Positions 25,318-38,898 of a stretch of 64,000 bases of DNA are shown piece by piece (the first letter of the stretch is position 1; the number at the start of each line of letters is the position of its first letter). The DNA is from Tetranychus cinnabarinus. Taxonomy: Eukaryota > Arthropoda > Arachnida > Trombidiformes > Tetranychidae. Location: assembly GCA_022266195.1 (NCBI GenBank), contig WHVY01000001.1, positions 9,114,001 through 9,178,000 of the forward strand. The letters run 5' to 3'. The translations under genes and the position numbers were made by a program. Under the pieces are notes generated by a model. It saw only the letters and a program-made list of their open reading frames with translations, did not search any database and had not been told where the DNA came from.

Positions 25318-28300
25318 TCAACAGGTAAACAGCAACACTAAAGTAATTGTTATCAACGCAGTAGCTCTTTGGATAACGGTCGATGAAGATTGACTTGAAT
25401 CTCCGGAGATTTGAGGTACTTGAGTTCGAGAGGAAAGGTGGGAAAAGGAAAGAATGGAAGATTAATAATCAAAGGATAATTTAGCAACTTACACATTTCG
25501 GTAACAACCATAGTCTCTTCATCTTCGGCTGTACTGAAGTCGGGTTCTTTAGTAACTTCACAGCGAAATTTTCCTCCAGTTTCTTGAGTAACATTTTCTA
25601 ACACAATTGTCCCTAAAGATGATTTATTTTGCTGTAAAAAGAATAGGGAAACAAAAGAAAAGTCGATGAGTGAAGTTTTCAAAAGCCTTAAGAAGTTTGA
25701 GAAGATGCAATGTTTATCTTTCGTAGAAACGCTTTATAAGAATTTTGAATGATATTTTGTATTGTTTGCGGTTTTTAACTTGAAACTAGTTTACAGAATT
25801 GATGTTAATTTGCAATAAACTGCATTATATGAACATAAGTAGTGAAATCGCATCAGTTTAGCTTCAAAAGTGAAAGCTTTTTCGTGTGAAATTCGTTTCC
25901 TTGCGAGTTAAACGTCAATTGTACCCAACGATACTTTAAATCCTTACTTAAAGATACTCTCTGCTGATCATAGAGCACTTTGAAATCGTAATTACAGAGC
26001 TTCGAAGACTGAAGCAAATCATGCACTCAAACAGCAATTATCCTTGCATGCGAGCTCTGCTAATCGTATGCAAAGGCCAAAGAAATATGCAAACTCTTCA
26101 CGTTCATTATCAACCAAACCTTTGGTCATAAGTCATCTGAAGTTTCTCACATTCGCTTACTTTCAGCAGAAAATAAGCGTTTTGTCTGTCATTTCTTGTC
26201 CGCAGTTGCATCAAGAACGCTTTTTCTACTTCAATGCAGCTTATTTGAATAGTTTCAGAAAGCATTTGGGTTTAGTCTTGCATTCTCATTGATATTGTAC
26301 CTAAAAGCTAGAATTGATTGCTTTACTGTCTTCAATTTCAACTAAAGATCATTTCTATCGCTCCAAAACCTATTGCTATTGCAAATATTGCTGCTGATGA
26401 AGTTAAATCTAAAGAAATTAAATTAATTGTGATCTGTTCTAAAGATGTTTGCATAATTGAAATGGTGAATTGTTGATTAAGTAAATTGATATAATGCGAA
26501 ATGCGTTTTCTGATCCATCAACTGTTTGTCAGGTTCATTGAAAAGTTGATGGTTATGTTGAGTTGAAATGCGAAGCGAACTGAGAGTATCTTTGTATAGC
26601 TGATAAAATGTTGAGATGAAAAGCATGATTATTGTTATTATTATTCTGATGATGATGATAAATAATGAAAAGTAGACAAGTCTGATGATAATTCATCTTG
26701 AGCGAGCAACAACAAGTACAGTGTTTAGCTGTTTTGTTCAAGGTTCAATTGTTGAAGTTAATGTTGAGGAACAAGAAAAAAGATGAAAAAACATGAGAAC
26801 CAAGTAAAATAATGGTTATCATTTAAAAAGGCTTTACCTTCACTCCAAGTTGCTTCATCATGACCATCATCATAACCATCCACACTATCAACATCATCTT
26901 CATCATCATCTCACTTCCTGGCCTCTTTCCTTCGGTCACTCAACAATCATTAAACTGCAAACTAAATTCACCTTCATTACTTGACCAATAAGCCGAAGCA
27001 ACACGAAACACTCTCTAACCTCAATGAATAATAATCATGAATAAAATATTCTTACTTCTAAGTGGTCAGTTGATTTTGTCCCTAAAAGAGTTACTGGAAA
27101 CATCAAAATAATGTCTCTCTGGTAAAGAGACAGACAAGTGAAGAGAAGAACAAAAAAGGGAACCAAAATTTTGGAAACAAAACTGACATTTCTTTCTCTT
27201 CTCAATGAATACGATGAAAGTTATTTACAGAATGGATGACAATTGTGATGTTTACTGATGATAACAATAAATATGAATTAACATGGAAGACAATCATTCA
27301 TTTAGAGTGACATTTTCTTATCTAATTCATTGAAGGTAAAATTGTATATTGATTGGGAATGAAACAAGTTTCAATCAGCAAATTGATTCCAAATTAAAAG
27401 CCGAATTTAAATTGAAAAACTTGCTCTTCTTCAGAGAATCCAATAGCAATGAAATCGCCTGAAAATCATGTTCTATCAAGTTTTGATAGTTTACATGAAA
27501 TGCAAAGGAAAATGTTAACTTAACCTCAAGTTTGGATTTGTTTCAATTCTTGCTCAAAGTCAATTTCAATGAAATGGTAAAGATTATCACAGTTAATAAC
27601 ATTAATAATGTAAATGCTGGGAATGTTTACTTTGGACTTTTTATTGTTTGTATAATTGTTGATTGCTATTAAGTGCAGGTGATTTCATCAGGACTTGTAA
27701 TCCTGAAGACAATGGTGAAGAACTGAAAAAAGTAAATAATCTTTCGACTTTGCTTTTTTGTTCATTTCTTAACAGGTAACATGAGCTAATGTGAGCTAAA
27801 CAGGGATGAAACAAGGGAAGAAGGAAGAGAGGAATAGACAGATGAAGATGAATCTAAAAAAAATGGTAAACTTGGATGATGATGAAGCTGTAAATGGAGT
27901 TGAAACTGGAAGGAGGAGTTGGTAAGGAAATTGTTACAAAAGTTTGGTTAGTGTTGAAGGAAACATGATGATAATGATGAGAATGATGAGAATGATCGTT
28001 TGGAAGATTGTTGGGTTACATTATCAAGTCAATTGTGAGGGAAGATCTGGGATGATCGGATGAGAGATGAGAGACAAATAGACTGTGAAAAGTGTTGTGT
28101 TTTTAAAAATGGATGAATGTTTTATCCTTTTCTCTCTTCTTTCTGTAGTTATCATAAATGGTGGTTGATCATTTGAAAGAGTATTATTACTCTTGTTGTT
28201 GGGAACAATCATCATGATAATGATCATGTTAGTGAACAGATAAGAGCTCAATATGTGAACAACAAGCAATGGAATAGAGACAAAGATATTGTTGTTACAC

Positions 28301-31300
28301 ATAAATAAACTTATTTCAATATGTTTCTCGACTTTACTCCCTTCCAAGTTTCTCTGATTTTTTCTTGTTCCTTCTTCTTTCAACTTATTCAAAAGTAAAT
28401 GTTCAATGCTGGACAAACTTCAATGAATTTTTATTCAACATCTCAATGGGAAAATGAAATATTCATTTAAATTGATAAAATCTCAGGCAATAAAAGCTCA
28501 TTTAAATCGCTTCTTTTGAAGTTTGCAATTGCAATGGTTTTTAGTTAATCAATTCATCAAACAAGTTAAATGTTTAAAACTTTTTTGCTGACAAATTAAG
28601 TCACTAATAGCTAGAACAAAATGATCGCAGAATTAAATTTCGTGTTGAGCTAAAACACGAAACTAGCAATAATGAATAAACTATTATTAAACTAATATTT
28701 TAACGTTAAATTTGATTGTTTCGCTAAACTTGAGAACGCGTTTTAAGCATTTTATTTCAAGCTTTCATTGCCATCACTTGATGTTTGAAATAGCGAAGAA
28801 GTTCGCTAAGTTGCCTAAACAAGATACAAATCAATCTCTTTAATTTTGATAACCGCTTTAGTTCGACTAATTGAGCAGAACTATTGAGTTTTGAGGGCAA
28901 TTCTGTTGCATATTGCTTTCAATATTAAACTTAGTTATTGCAAGAATTGTATGTTTTGTGGTTTATTTGGTCAAACTTTGTTATAAATCAATGAAATTGA
29001 TTGCAATTGCTATTCCAAATCATTTGCTAATGAATGCACATTATATTCGTAATGAAAAGGTTTAAAATGCTAACTCTTCATTAAAAGAAAGTTTATATCG
29101 AAATGGTGCAAAACTCATGATTCGATGTTCGCACTGTTCGGTTTGTTAGTGAAAATGATTTGCGATTCATCTTTTTATAACTTAAAAAGACACTAGTTTG
29201 ATGGGTTTGTGACAAATGCTGAATGTGTTTTACTTACATTAATATTGATTCCAACTGCAGGAAATATTTTGGTCTTTGCCGGTTTAATTTGAACTCGATA
29301 TATTTCCGAATCGTTTCGATACCATTTAATGATTGCCAATTTACCTTCATTTGCTCTAATTGAGCATTTAAGTTCATACGATTTGCCAACAACGGCTAAT
29401 TTAGGTACAACAAATTGGGTTATTTCAAGTGACCAAACCTCTGCAATGGAAAATGAATGCAAATGTAAAATGTGAATCAATTTTACTTTAAAATGTCTTT
29501 CATTATTCTTCCCTTGGACTTGATTGAAATGTTACTTTTGACAGAAAACAGGTAAATCGAAAGGACAATTTGATTAATGGTAAAGGTGTGCAATAATGTT
29601 AATACAACATACGAAATATGCTAATAGAAGTGATTAAAGTGAACAATGCAAATAGAGATGTTGATTTTTTTCTCGGCTTCTACTGTTTCTGCTTTAACTT
29701 TTGTTCATGTTTTCAATAATATTGACATTTAATTGTTACCTTGGGAGTGAAGTAGGAAAATGTAAGATAATAAATGATAATTATCGTGATCATAATGATT
29801 AAAGGTAACAGTTAACATGGTGTTCCATCACGAACCAAGTCAACCATTAATATAAGTAAAGCTTGCTGGCCTCATCTAATCATATCAACTGGTCTAAACA
29901 TTTTGCTATATTATTCAATGTTCAACTTTTTGTTGTGTTTTTATGATCATTTTCATGGTGATAATTGTGAAGATGAAGGTAAAGAATCAACAGAAAATTG
30001 GGAAAATCTCTTGTCAGCCATTGTTGAGAGTCTGGAATGAGAATTGAATAAAAGGAAGAGAAATACTTGGGAATCTTGATTAACAGTCCAGTGATTGTTT
30101 AGTAATTAGATTAGATTGTTTACTTCGACAATCAACTGGTCAATGGTTGATCAGTTTATGGTCAATTGGTGTTAAACTCTTGAGGTTTGGTTATTCAATT
30201 TGCAAAGAAACAGTCAAAAATGTCGCTAAGTTTGCAAATGAAGTTTATTTTGATCAAGTGTTTAGTTTAAGTTTAGTTTCATTATGTTTTCTCAACTTTT
30301 TTGCAACAATTAGATTGCAATTGTTGATCAATAAAAGTCAATTTTTGCCGTCTATTCATTGTTGTTTCATTGCAAATGATTGATTTGAATGATTAACATT
30401 GTGCATAATGATTACAGATATTGAGTTTAAGGCAAAAGAAAAGGTCATTTCCTGATGACGGAAGTTACCATTGATGGATAAGCATTGTTGACTTATTAAA
30501 GGTGAACAAAATGCTAATGAAAAGGTAAATAAGTTTGATTGTCATTCTCGAAATGATAGAAATGAAAGGAAAGAAAGGAATAAGAAGAAAGTTTATTTCA
30601 ATAAGATTATTAAGTCAAGTAAAAGTGCTTATTATTCAGTGTTATTCATTTTTGCACAACTTTTGCATTTGAAATAACTTAAACATAGAAATTAAAGTCA
30701 ATTAAACCATTTTAATACAATTTTGTTGTAATAATAACAATAAACTTGTTATAAGTGATGAATTTGCCGCTTAATTTAGCTTAGTATTGTGTTTAAAAGT
30801 TTAAAATCAAGTTAGAAATTAAGCAAAATTAAGAAATTAAAGGGATTGTAAATTTACACGGCTCAATCAAGTAGCAAGTCGATTAAGTTGAGTTTCGCCG
30901 TTCTTTGTGTTTCTTTTGAAGTCACTGCAAATTATAATCTTATGCATATTCATCGTATCGTAGCGTGAATAAGCTTCAATGCGAACGCAATGCATAATAT
31001 GAACAAGAATATCAGATTGCTATGTATTAGGTCATCCGGTATAGTTTTCCCCTCGGTATGAAGATGCGATTTTTGAGTGACGAATCCAACGTTTTCAGAT
31101 TCGCCGTACCTGAAAACATCACAGCCATCATCATCAACCCAGTACCTTATCATTCTTTTGTTTTATTCATCAACAACTGACAATTGTTGCAAAAAAATTT
31201 TGATTTGTGCAATGATTCAACTTCGAAAAATGGCTATTACTCGTAGAAGATAGATGAGAAATTTATCGTTTCTGTGCCGTTGTAAAGCCATGATATGTGT

Positions 31301-34300
31301 CTTTTAAATGATGCTGAGAATGATCTTTTAGCGTCAGTACAACGGCATCAATAGCGGTCAGAACGCAGTACAGCTTGAAAATGGGGTTAAGGACTTTGCA
31401 TTCAAATTTTAAGGATTGGGTTGATAGATAGCGATCGAGATTCAGCTTAGAACGTTTAGCAAAAGTCTAAAGAATGTTTCAGTACCACATATGCTATAGT
31501 GGAACTCTGTATTAAGTTAGAAAAGTGACAACAAATTGACAGTGTCCCTCAGTTGGCCTGTACTCACGTTGTGAACGAATGCAAGATTACATTCAATGTC
31601 AGAAAAACAAATGTTTCAGGTTATGCAGCATTCTTTTTCGCTCATAATTTTCGAGATGTGTTCTTTTACTACTGATTAATTCTTTCAAATCTCAAAAAAC
31701 ACGTATGTGAAGCGGAATGTTGAACAATTTATGGCCAAAAGCCGCAGAAAATGTAATTTTTGAATAATGAGCCTGCGCACTGAGATGATAAAGTTCGGTC
31801 GCGTTTTCTCTCTGGTAGGATTCGTTGTAAGGCCTGATAAGGCCATTGGACGTTTAAAATCCACCAAAAAATCATTCCTTCATACCAAGGGGAAAACTAT
31901 ACCGGATGACCTAATAATTTGGTCTGTATACCGCAATAACGTTTATGAACAAGTCTAATGCAAAGTTGAGTCAGTTTCGTTTCTCGCTTTGGTTCTCTCT
32001 GCATTTCGTTTTGTACTTTTTTAGAGGTTTTGTACGTTTATTTTATTGATCAATTTCGAGACTAGATTGCGCTGCAAGCACAAGATCAAGCAAATGTTTG
32101 CATGGGTTGGATTTATTTATGCAAAACTAAGCGAAGCAAAAGACGGTTAAACCAACACCAAAACAGCAATTGCACTGTAACCAGTTGATTTAACCACTGA
32201 CGTCTCTGTCTTTTTCATTGACTCTGGACTATTCAGACTCTGTTTTGACTAAATCCCAAGACTTGCAATGATAGAATTGTAAAAATGTGAAAAGTGAAAA
32301 ATTGTCAAAACTTTTCTGGTAACAATTTAAAGATTTGTTTGTAAAGTTGACAAAACTTGAAGTTAATGTCGTTCTTGTTTATTTTGCTGGTGTTTTCACC
32401 ATCTAACCATCAAGTTGAATTGAAAGCAATTACCAAATGATACTCTTAAAGCTTGAAGGTGAATAAAAAGGCTACTTTCTGTGAACTCAGAGTGAAGCAG
32501 GTGGACATTGTATGTTGACAAATGGCGAGTTGCAATTTAAAGGGTCAACATTTCGAAATGAAAGTGATTCCTGATGATCAATTTGATGAGAGCGAATGCT
32601 ATCCAATGCCCAAAAGGATAACCCAAAATGATATTGATGTGATTCTGTAATGTAAACCATTCAGTTTCATCTAATTGACTAAATTTTGTATCAATAATTA
32701 TGTTTACCATTTTGGATCAGTTTTACTCTCATACTTTGTTCCATCAGTATTTATAGCCTGATGCGTATGCTTTATATGTACATGATAAAGAGATGTAAGG
32801 ATAACTCCTAAGGTAATATTAGATAACTCATGTAAACATGGTAATGATCAAGAGTAGAAAGAAGAAGAAAAGAGAGGAAAAAAAGATTTCACGATAATCT
32901 GATCAATTTTTATTCTCTTATCAACTTATCGAGTTATTATTATAATATTTACTCGGCAAATCGTAATATCAAGTAAACACATTTCCACCTGAACTGAATG
33001 CTTCTTCTGTTCTGTTCTTTTTCCAGAAATGACATGATAATTGGGTTCAATTAAATGGTGAAAATGAATCAATTGATTTCTACTTTCAACTAGTTGCACT
33101 TGTTATCCTGGAAATCAAGATTAAGAAGAAGATATTCTTAATTAAAATGAAAGAGAAATGATCATTATCTTCTCATTCAAATGTCTCTGTCAATCAGATT
33201 AATCTCCATGAGAAGAATGCTCAAGAGAATAATTTCCATTGATTGAACATCCAATTGGTAAATTCAATTAAATGAACCAATTCATTTTCCGTTTAAAACT
33301 TGAGTGACAAAAATGTCGAACTCTTTTTGTTATCATAAAATGGTAAACATCAAGATATAACACAAATATCAAAGGCTGGGAGTGTTAACTCCCAGTAAAG
33401 TTTTCTTGTTCGCTGTTCAACTTTTACTGAAAAGAAAGTTTATCAAATAGTTTCTCTTCACCATTTGTAACCAATTTTGATGTTGGTTAAATGTTGTTCC
33501 AATTGATTGTTAAAAATCAAATGAAAATCTGTCATGAAAAATGTATTTCAATGGTTTACTTTCATCTCAATCCTTCTCATGTATTTACTTGGAATCTGTT
33601 GTTGATTGAAATCAATGGAATGATGAGTAAAGTAAACTTTAAAGAAATGATAGAAAGTTGTGAAGATGATGAGAATGAAGAAGCGGCCAAAATAAATGAT
33701 TGGTTAAAGTTTATTGAAGGAAAAGGGAATCATTTAAACAGACAAAAAAATCGACTCCAAAGTAAACGTGAGTTGAAAAGCTAAATAAGATTCTGGCTTT
33801 TCATCACTTTTTTTCTTCTTCTCCTCTTCAATAACATGAAGATGAAAAATCTTAAACAGATAGATTGATAGATATAAAAGGTGGATATATTTTACGTTTT
33901 TACTTCTTTTCTTCTTCTTCTTCTTCTTTCATCTCATTCTGTTAACGAGGATAAAAAGTGTAACAAGACATGAAAGAAGCAAAATGAAACATAAATAAAA
34001 GCCGATCATCAAGTTTGCTTCGGTAAAGTGATGATGATAACAAATTGACAAACTTGAAGAGTAACAAGAATATGAAAAATGTCTTACAGCGATTCTGAGG
34101 ATAACTTTTAAATCATTGAATTATCCTGATATTCACCTTTCAAGGTAACTTCTTGTTCACATAATAGCTATCAATGCATTTAACTAACTTAAACTTGTTA
34201 ACATGACAACTCAACAATTGACATCAAAGTTGAACAGATTTTTCACTCAATTTTATCGAAAATTTGAAATAATTTTTCTTCGATTCAGTTGTGAAATTTG

Positions 34301-37300
34301 AGTTTTATTGAAAACAATTTTCGAGAAAAAAATAGTTTAATTTCGAAACAAATTTTTGAGTTATTAGTTGAAAGTTTTTGCAGAGACTGGAAATTTATTC
34401 ATTTTGTTTATCCATGAATCGAGGTGCAGCCAATTCCGGATTGAAAAGCATTTTCACATTTTCTTGTTTACCATTTCTATTCATTGGAAAATATCATGAG
34501 AAATTGTGTTTATTTTGACCAATTCTTTGGTTCGTCTCTTCATCATCATCCGAATCTTCTTGTTATACTTTTTCATCAATTCTTTTCAAGACCATCTTAC
34601 AGAAAATTTCCGCTTCAATTGAATTTTTTTTCTTTTTTATCAATTCTCAACTTTTTCTCTTCTCACCTCCAAGCCAAACACTAGCCAAATGTTGGTCAAT
34701 AAGCTATCAAATCTCATTGAACACTACCTTAGGCAAAGAGAGAGAGAAAAATTGAAATCTATTTATCAATAAGTTCAATTAGAATCATAGTTACAACTGA
34801 AGGAAAGAAAAAATGTTTACTTTTGAAATCAAAAACATTCGCACCTTTACTGGGAGTTAAAGTTGTCCAATAAATATCAAGACTGAAATCCCAATGGAAA
34901 CAAACGAAATTGAGAAAACACAGATTGTCAACAATTATCTTGACATTGAACATGAATAATGCAGCTTTGGATTGGACAACTTTAAATTTCATGAGAAAAC
35001 TCGATTGGAAAGAAATCTTTTTAATATTCATTGTTATTCAAAGTTTTGGTCAAATTATTCAATGATCAACTTTACTGAAAATCTTAAGTTAATACAATGA
35101 ATACTGAAAAGGTTATCATTTTGATAGACTTGCAATACAATAACATTCATCTTGGACAATGAATATCTCAATATGGACACTTAAGTATTTTTTTCTTCGA
35201 ACTTCAAATTTTAAACTTTTTTCGCTCTACTTTCTTCTTCTTTTTCAAAGTAAACAGTGATTTACAGGGGAAAACGATCATCAACAAATAAAGGTTGGCG
35301 AAAGAAAAGCTTCTCTTCTTTACTCTTACATCCAAAAGGCTGAGTAAGTGATTCCGTTGTATTTGTATATCAAGGGAATGAGGAAAAAAGTGAAACAAGA
35401 ATGAAAATTGTGCCTCTGTTTAACAACATTGTTCAACCATGTGAATAGAATTGTTTGAAACTTTTTTTTGCTCTTCAACATTTTGAAACATTTTTGCCGA
35501 GGTAACAACATTTTGAAACCACCTAAAAGCATTTCACACAATTTACATGAAAATTGTCTCTTCAAGAGTCAACCAGCTTTGCGATTAACCAAAATTATTC
35601 ACTTTTTCTGTCACATTTAGAATGCTCTTGATCGTCATCAAAGTTGACATAATATTTAATATAAGCTAATGATAACTCGTTGGAAAATGCTGAGTCTTTT
35701 TCGCAATTAGAAAGTTTTTATAAGTTTCCATCTTCGAATTGGTTCTGCTCATTGAAATGAAACTTGATGAACTTTATAAAGTAATAAAAGAGTTTTATTG
35801 AAGTGATTTCAATTTCGATTCATTTGAATACATCGATAATCCACATAATATCTACTTGAGAGTCGTGTGGACAATCTGGACTACATTCTTTTCTACTGAT
35901 CAAACTAATATTCTCGAAATATTGATACTCAAAGTTTTAAGGTCAATGGGTAAAGTCAAGAGACCTATCAATGAAGCGAAAAAAGTTCTCAATCATTGAT
36001 GTGCATCAATAATTTTTATCGACGGATAATATGTTTAGGCTCTGAGGTCTTAGGGTGACTTAAAGCGGCAGGCTTAGCTGAAAATTGAACTTGTACAGAA
36101 ATGGAAAATTTATTTCTCAAAATAAGTGAACTTCTGCTTGGCCATCAAAATTTACATCAGAAAAATGAGTTTCATGAAAAAATCTGCTTCCATGATCGTT
36201 CCTTCAATCGAACGGCTCATATTCAATTCTGAAATTTCCATCTATGAAGAGCTTGAATTAACTTTAGCGACGGAAACAGAAATCGTATCAGGGTCAAATA
36301 CTGAACTCATTTTCAGTAGATTATGTCCAATGTATGCCACAACAGAACTCGAACTTTAAAACAGCTCGACTTTCTAGCTTAGAGTCACACATGGTCATAA
36401 ACTCGATACTTATATGTAAATAAGCTAAAGTTCAAAAATTTTGCATTAATTTTCTTCGTTTTTGGTTCTTCTGAATAGTCAAAAGACTTGACTAAAATGT
36501 ACTAATGATCAAAATCTTGAATTTTGGATTCAATTCCTTTCTGTTTAATTGGTAAAATTATCATGAAAAATACAAATGAAAGCAGAAAAATCGGAAAAGT
36601 CGAATTCGGACACTTTTCATTTAATCTGAACAACATCTGAAAGAGACCTTTTCACCTCGAATAAAATTTGCAATTGAAAAATGGGAAAAATTTGCTGTAA
36701 ATTTATCTCAATGTTTCCAACTTGTTTTAAATATGTTAATTTCATTATCCCTTTCAGTTGCTCATGAATCCCATTGAACTTAATTATGAATGGAAAGGAA
36801 AACTCGGAAAGGCCAAAAATAGTAATTTAAACAAATTAATCTTTTCTCATCTTTCCTTTAATCATAACTTCCATTGAGCAACAAAAGTTCAAGTTTAATC
36901 TAAAAAAGGGACTTTTAAATGATTATTTTTATTATCATCATGAAAGTCAAAAGGAAGTTTCAAAAATATATTTCACTTTTCATGGTAATCATGAAGAAAG
37001 ATGAAGATAAAAGTTGATGATTGAAATGAAGAAACTCATTTGTGTAGATACAAAAAGCATGCATTTATTAGCATTTCCCTGAAACAAACAGTAAAGCGAT
37101 TGTAATGATACACAAAAATTGAGTCTCAACCATTTTCGAAGCTCAAGTTGAACATTTAATATCAAGATTATTCCTGTTATTATTCATGAAGAATCTTCTT
37201 TTCTTTTTTTCACCTTTCGACAAACACTTGAAATGTACTCATCATTACAAGTTAACAAGTTTACAAGTTTTGTTTCTCATCAAAATTGATTGATATTATT

Positions 37301-38898
37301 ACCTTTTACATTTTATCTATTTTCAGTTGTTTCTGATTTATCAGGAAAGTTGCTTCAGAAAGGAATAACAATTTATTATTCATTGTTAATATAACATGAT
37401 GTTCAATTCCCTGATGGAACAATTTTTGTCTCAATTATCTGTTGAGTTTCATCACAATTTTCAATGTTATATTAGTCGAATCACTCCCAGTGCTGGGAGT
37501 CTGTCAAAGTTGCAATTCATTTTAAGCAATTGATTTGCACTTTTTTGTCTTCTTTTTTTCATTCTGTAAAATTTTTGTCATTTTATCCCCATTTTCAGCT
37601 TGTTCATCATCAATCCAATGACACCGATTCTGAGTTGATTAATGAACAGTTGATGACATTATTTGTCTCATTAGTTTAGTCATTCATCTGTTGATCTCGG
37701 TTAATCTGAAAGTGGTTGGGGTTTTGTTGCTATTTGATATTTGCACAACTTTACGATAAGTTTAAAAAGTTTTGTCGATTTTTTGTATTTTCTTCAAAAT
37801 TTATTATTAATACATTGAACTTTTTTCATGGTGTTTTACATTGTTTCATTCAGCTTTTTTATCAAAATGTCATTTCGATAATCAGAATCTGAGAAACAAA
37901 AAACTTTTGCTTCATGAATAACTATTTTTAGAGTTTACGAGATCTAAAATTTATTGTGAAATTTCCTTTCGTGGGTTTCAGTAAATTTATCATTTTTTGC
38001 TTATTTTTACTCATTTACAAATTCGATCTTTTTCAGTTTAGAATTCAAGATTTTGCCCGAAGAAATTTGTGAATTTTCCAAAAATTAACTTGAACTTTCT
38101 GAGAGCGCAAAAAATGTTGCTCAGAAAATGGAAAATGTCTGATCGAGATAATTGGATGCAAAATTTGGAGCAGAAATCTGGCCCAAATGTTGTTACCCTG
38201 ATGATTCCAATTAACATGACAGAATTGCAACATTCTGTAAACATTGGATGCTCAGAACTTTTCCTGAACTAAATTAACTTGAACTTCACGGAAATAAAGT
38301 GTTTCAATGTTTTACCTAAACAGATGACTTTCCACTCATCATGCAAGAACCACCATGAAAACCTATAAAAACCTATAAGAATATTTCATTCCAAAGGTAA
38401 ATTCAGAGTTAAGATTATCATTGAAACTCCGAATAAAAATGAAACAAAAACGAGAAAAGTAATTTTTTTTCATTTTCGCATTAAATATCATTTCTGGTCA
38501 ACAGATTAACCCTTAAATGAATCTCATTTCATTATTTCAAAGTTACTTCAAAAGTTGAACATGAATAGATTAAAGTTTTTAAAACTAAAGTTTTCCTGTG
38601 AAAACATGGGAAGCAAGTTATAAGCAAATGGAAACTTTTCATTGCTGTATTTACAAAAACATCAAATCATGATAAACTTCATGATGCATGTAATATGAAT
38701 ATGGAAAGAAAAAGATTGAACAAAAACAAAGCAAACATTTGAAACATTTGAAAATGTAAATTGTAAACATTTGAAAGACCAGAAAAGGGAATGAAAAATG
38801 TTGAACATTTAACATTGAACTGATTAAGATCACTTACCTTTAGCAACATTGAGTATGATATAAAAACAGATGAAATATGATGAATTGAGTAAATCCAT
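25318..38898 (-). CDS. Beat-like single-Ig protein with GPI-type C-terminus (167 aa)
   Basis: Exons are 38898-38838, 29440-29238, 25631-25493 and 25418-25318, joined in phases 1, 0 and 1. Exon 1 encodes only a 20-residue hydrophobic signal peptide (MDLLNSSYFICFY...). Exons 2 and 3 encode one V-type Ig domain. It opens VWSLEI, has Cys46 paired with Cys112, Trp60 in IIKWYRND, then EIYRV, KIFPAVGININ and ENVTQETGGKFRCEV. These are hallmarks of the beaten-path (Beat) family, cell-surface or secreted axon-guidance ligands that bind Side proteins. Exon 4 encodes a Ser-rich spacer and a hydrophobic end (ALITITLVLLFTC), a likely GPI-anchor signal. Drosophila Beats usually have a second Ig domain, and none is seen here. 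An unseen exon in the 3.6-kb intron 2 would have to keep phase 0. Exon 1 is the least certain, but phase, donor and signal-peptide character all agree. Confidence 0.83.
25632..29237 (-). other. 3.6-kb intron 2 of the Beat-like gene
   Basis: The intron separates the two halves of the Ig fold. Nothing clearly functional was recognised. A GC-richer patch at about 25850-26300 has an 82-codon open frame on the + strand, but no family, splice sites or second supporting signal, so it may be decayed repeat sequence. Confidence 0.6.
31027..31914. mobile_element. Mariner-type DNA element, 888 bp, non-autonomous
   Basis: The two ends form 37-bp terminal inverted repeats (31027-31063 and 31878-31914) beginning TTAGGTCATCCGGTATAG, with one mismatch. 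The element is flanked on both sides by TA (31025-31026 and 31915-31916), the target duplication of Tc1/mariner transposons, and TTAGGT is a common mariner terminus. Full mariners are about 1.3 kb with a single transposase frame of about 345 codons. This copy is shorter and has no intact transposase, so it is either an internally deleted copy or a mariner-derived MITE. It sits in intron 1 of the Beat-like gene. Confidence 0.85.
33376..33395. repeat. Perfect hairpin CTGGGAGT-GTTA-ACTCCCAG
   Basis: An 8-bp stem around a 4-base centre. The right arm lies in TTAACTCCCAGTAAAG, which recurs on the - strand near 34844-34859. This is one of several copies of the motif in the Beat-like locus. Confidence 0.7.
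35915..36200 (-). repeat. Dispersed repeat copy B
   Basis: This copy matches 1-330 in inverted orientation over about 300 bp, including blocks at about 35985-36030 and 36115-36195. The frame that is open in copy A is interrupted here by several stops. It lies in intron 1 of the Beat-like gene, so it is non-functional as coding sequence at this place. Confidence 0.5.
37483..37500. repeat. Perfect hairpin ACTCCCAG-TG-CTGGGAGT
   Basis: An 8-bp stem with a 2-base loop, using the same arms as the hairpin at 33376-33395 in the opposite order. It lies in intron 1 of the Beat-like gene. Confidence 0.7.

Larger units (their letters stand above)
29441..38837 (-). other. 9.4-kb intron 1 of the Beat-like gene
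   Basis: The intron lies between the signal-peptide exon and the Ig exons. It contains the mariner-type element (31027-31914), repeat copy B (35915-36200), five sites carrying the CTGGGAGT core, and two perfect hairpins built from it. Long first introns of guidance-receptor genes often hold enhancers, but that role here is inference. Confidence 0.6.

Noticed and set aside
26044..26292. 82-codon + strand frame in a GC-richer patch of Beat intron 2
   Set aside because: No recognisable domain and no matching splice sites. Probably decayed repeat DNA.
33491..33784. 97-codon + strand frame starting with ATG in intron 1 of the Beat-like gene
   Set aside because: There is no signal peptide, domain or poly(A) context, and the length is within chance expectation.
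37900..38300. Overlapping open frames on both strands near 38.05-38.27 kb
   Set aside because: No family signature on either strand, and they lie within intron 1 of the Beat-like gene. Treated as chance or old repeat sequence.
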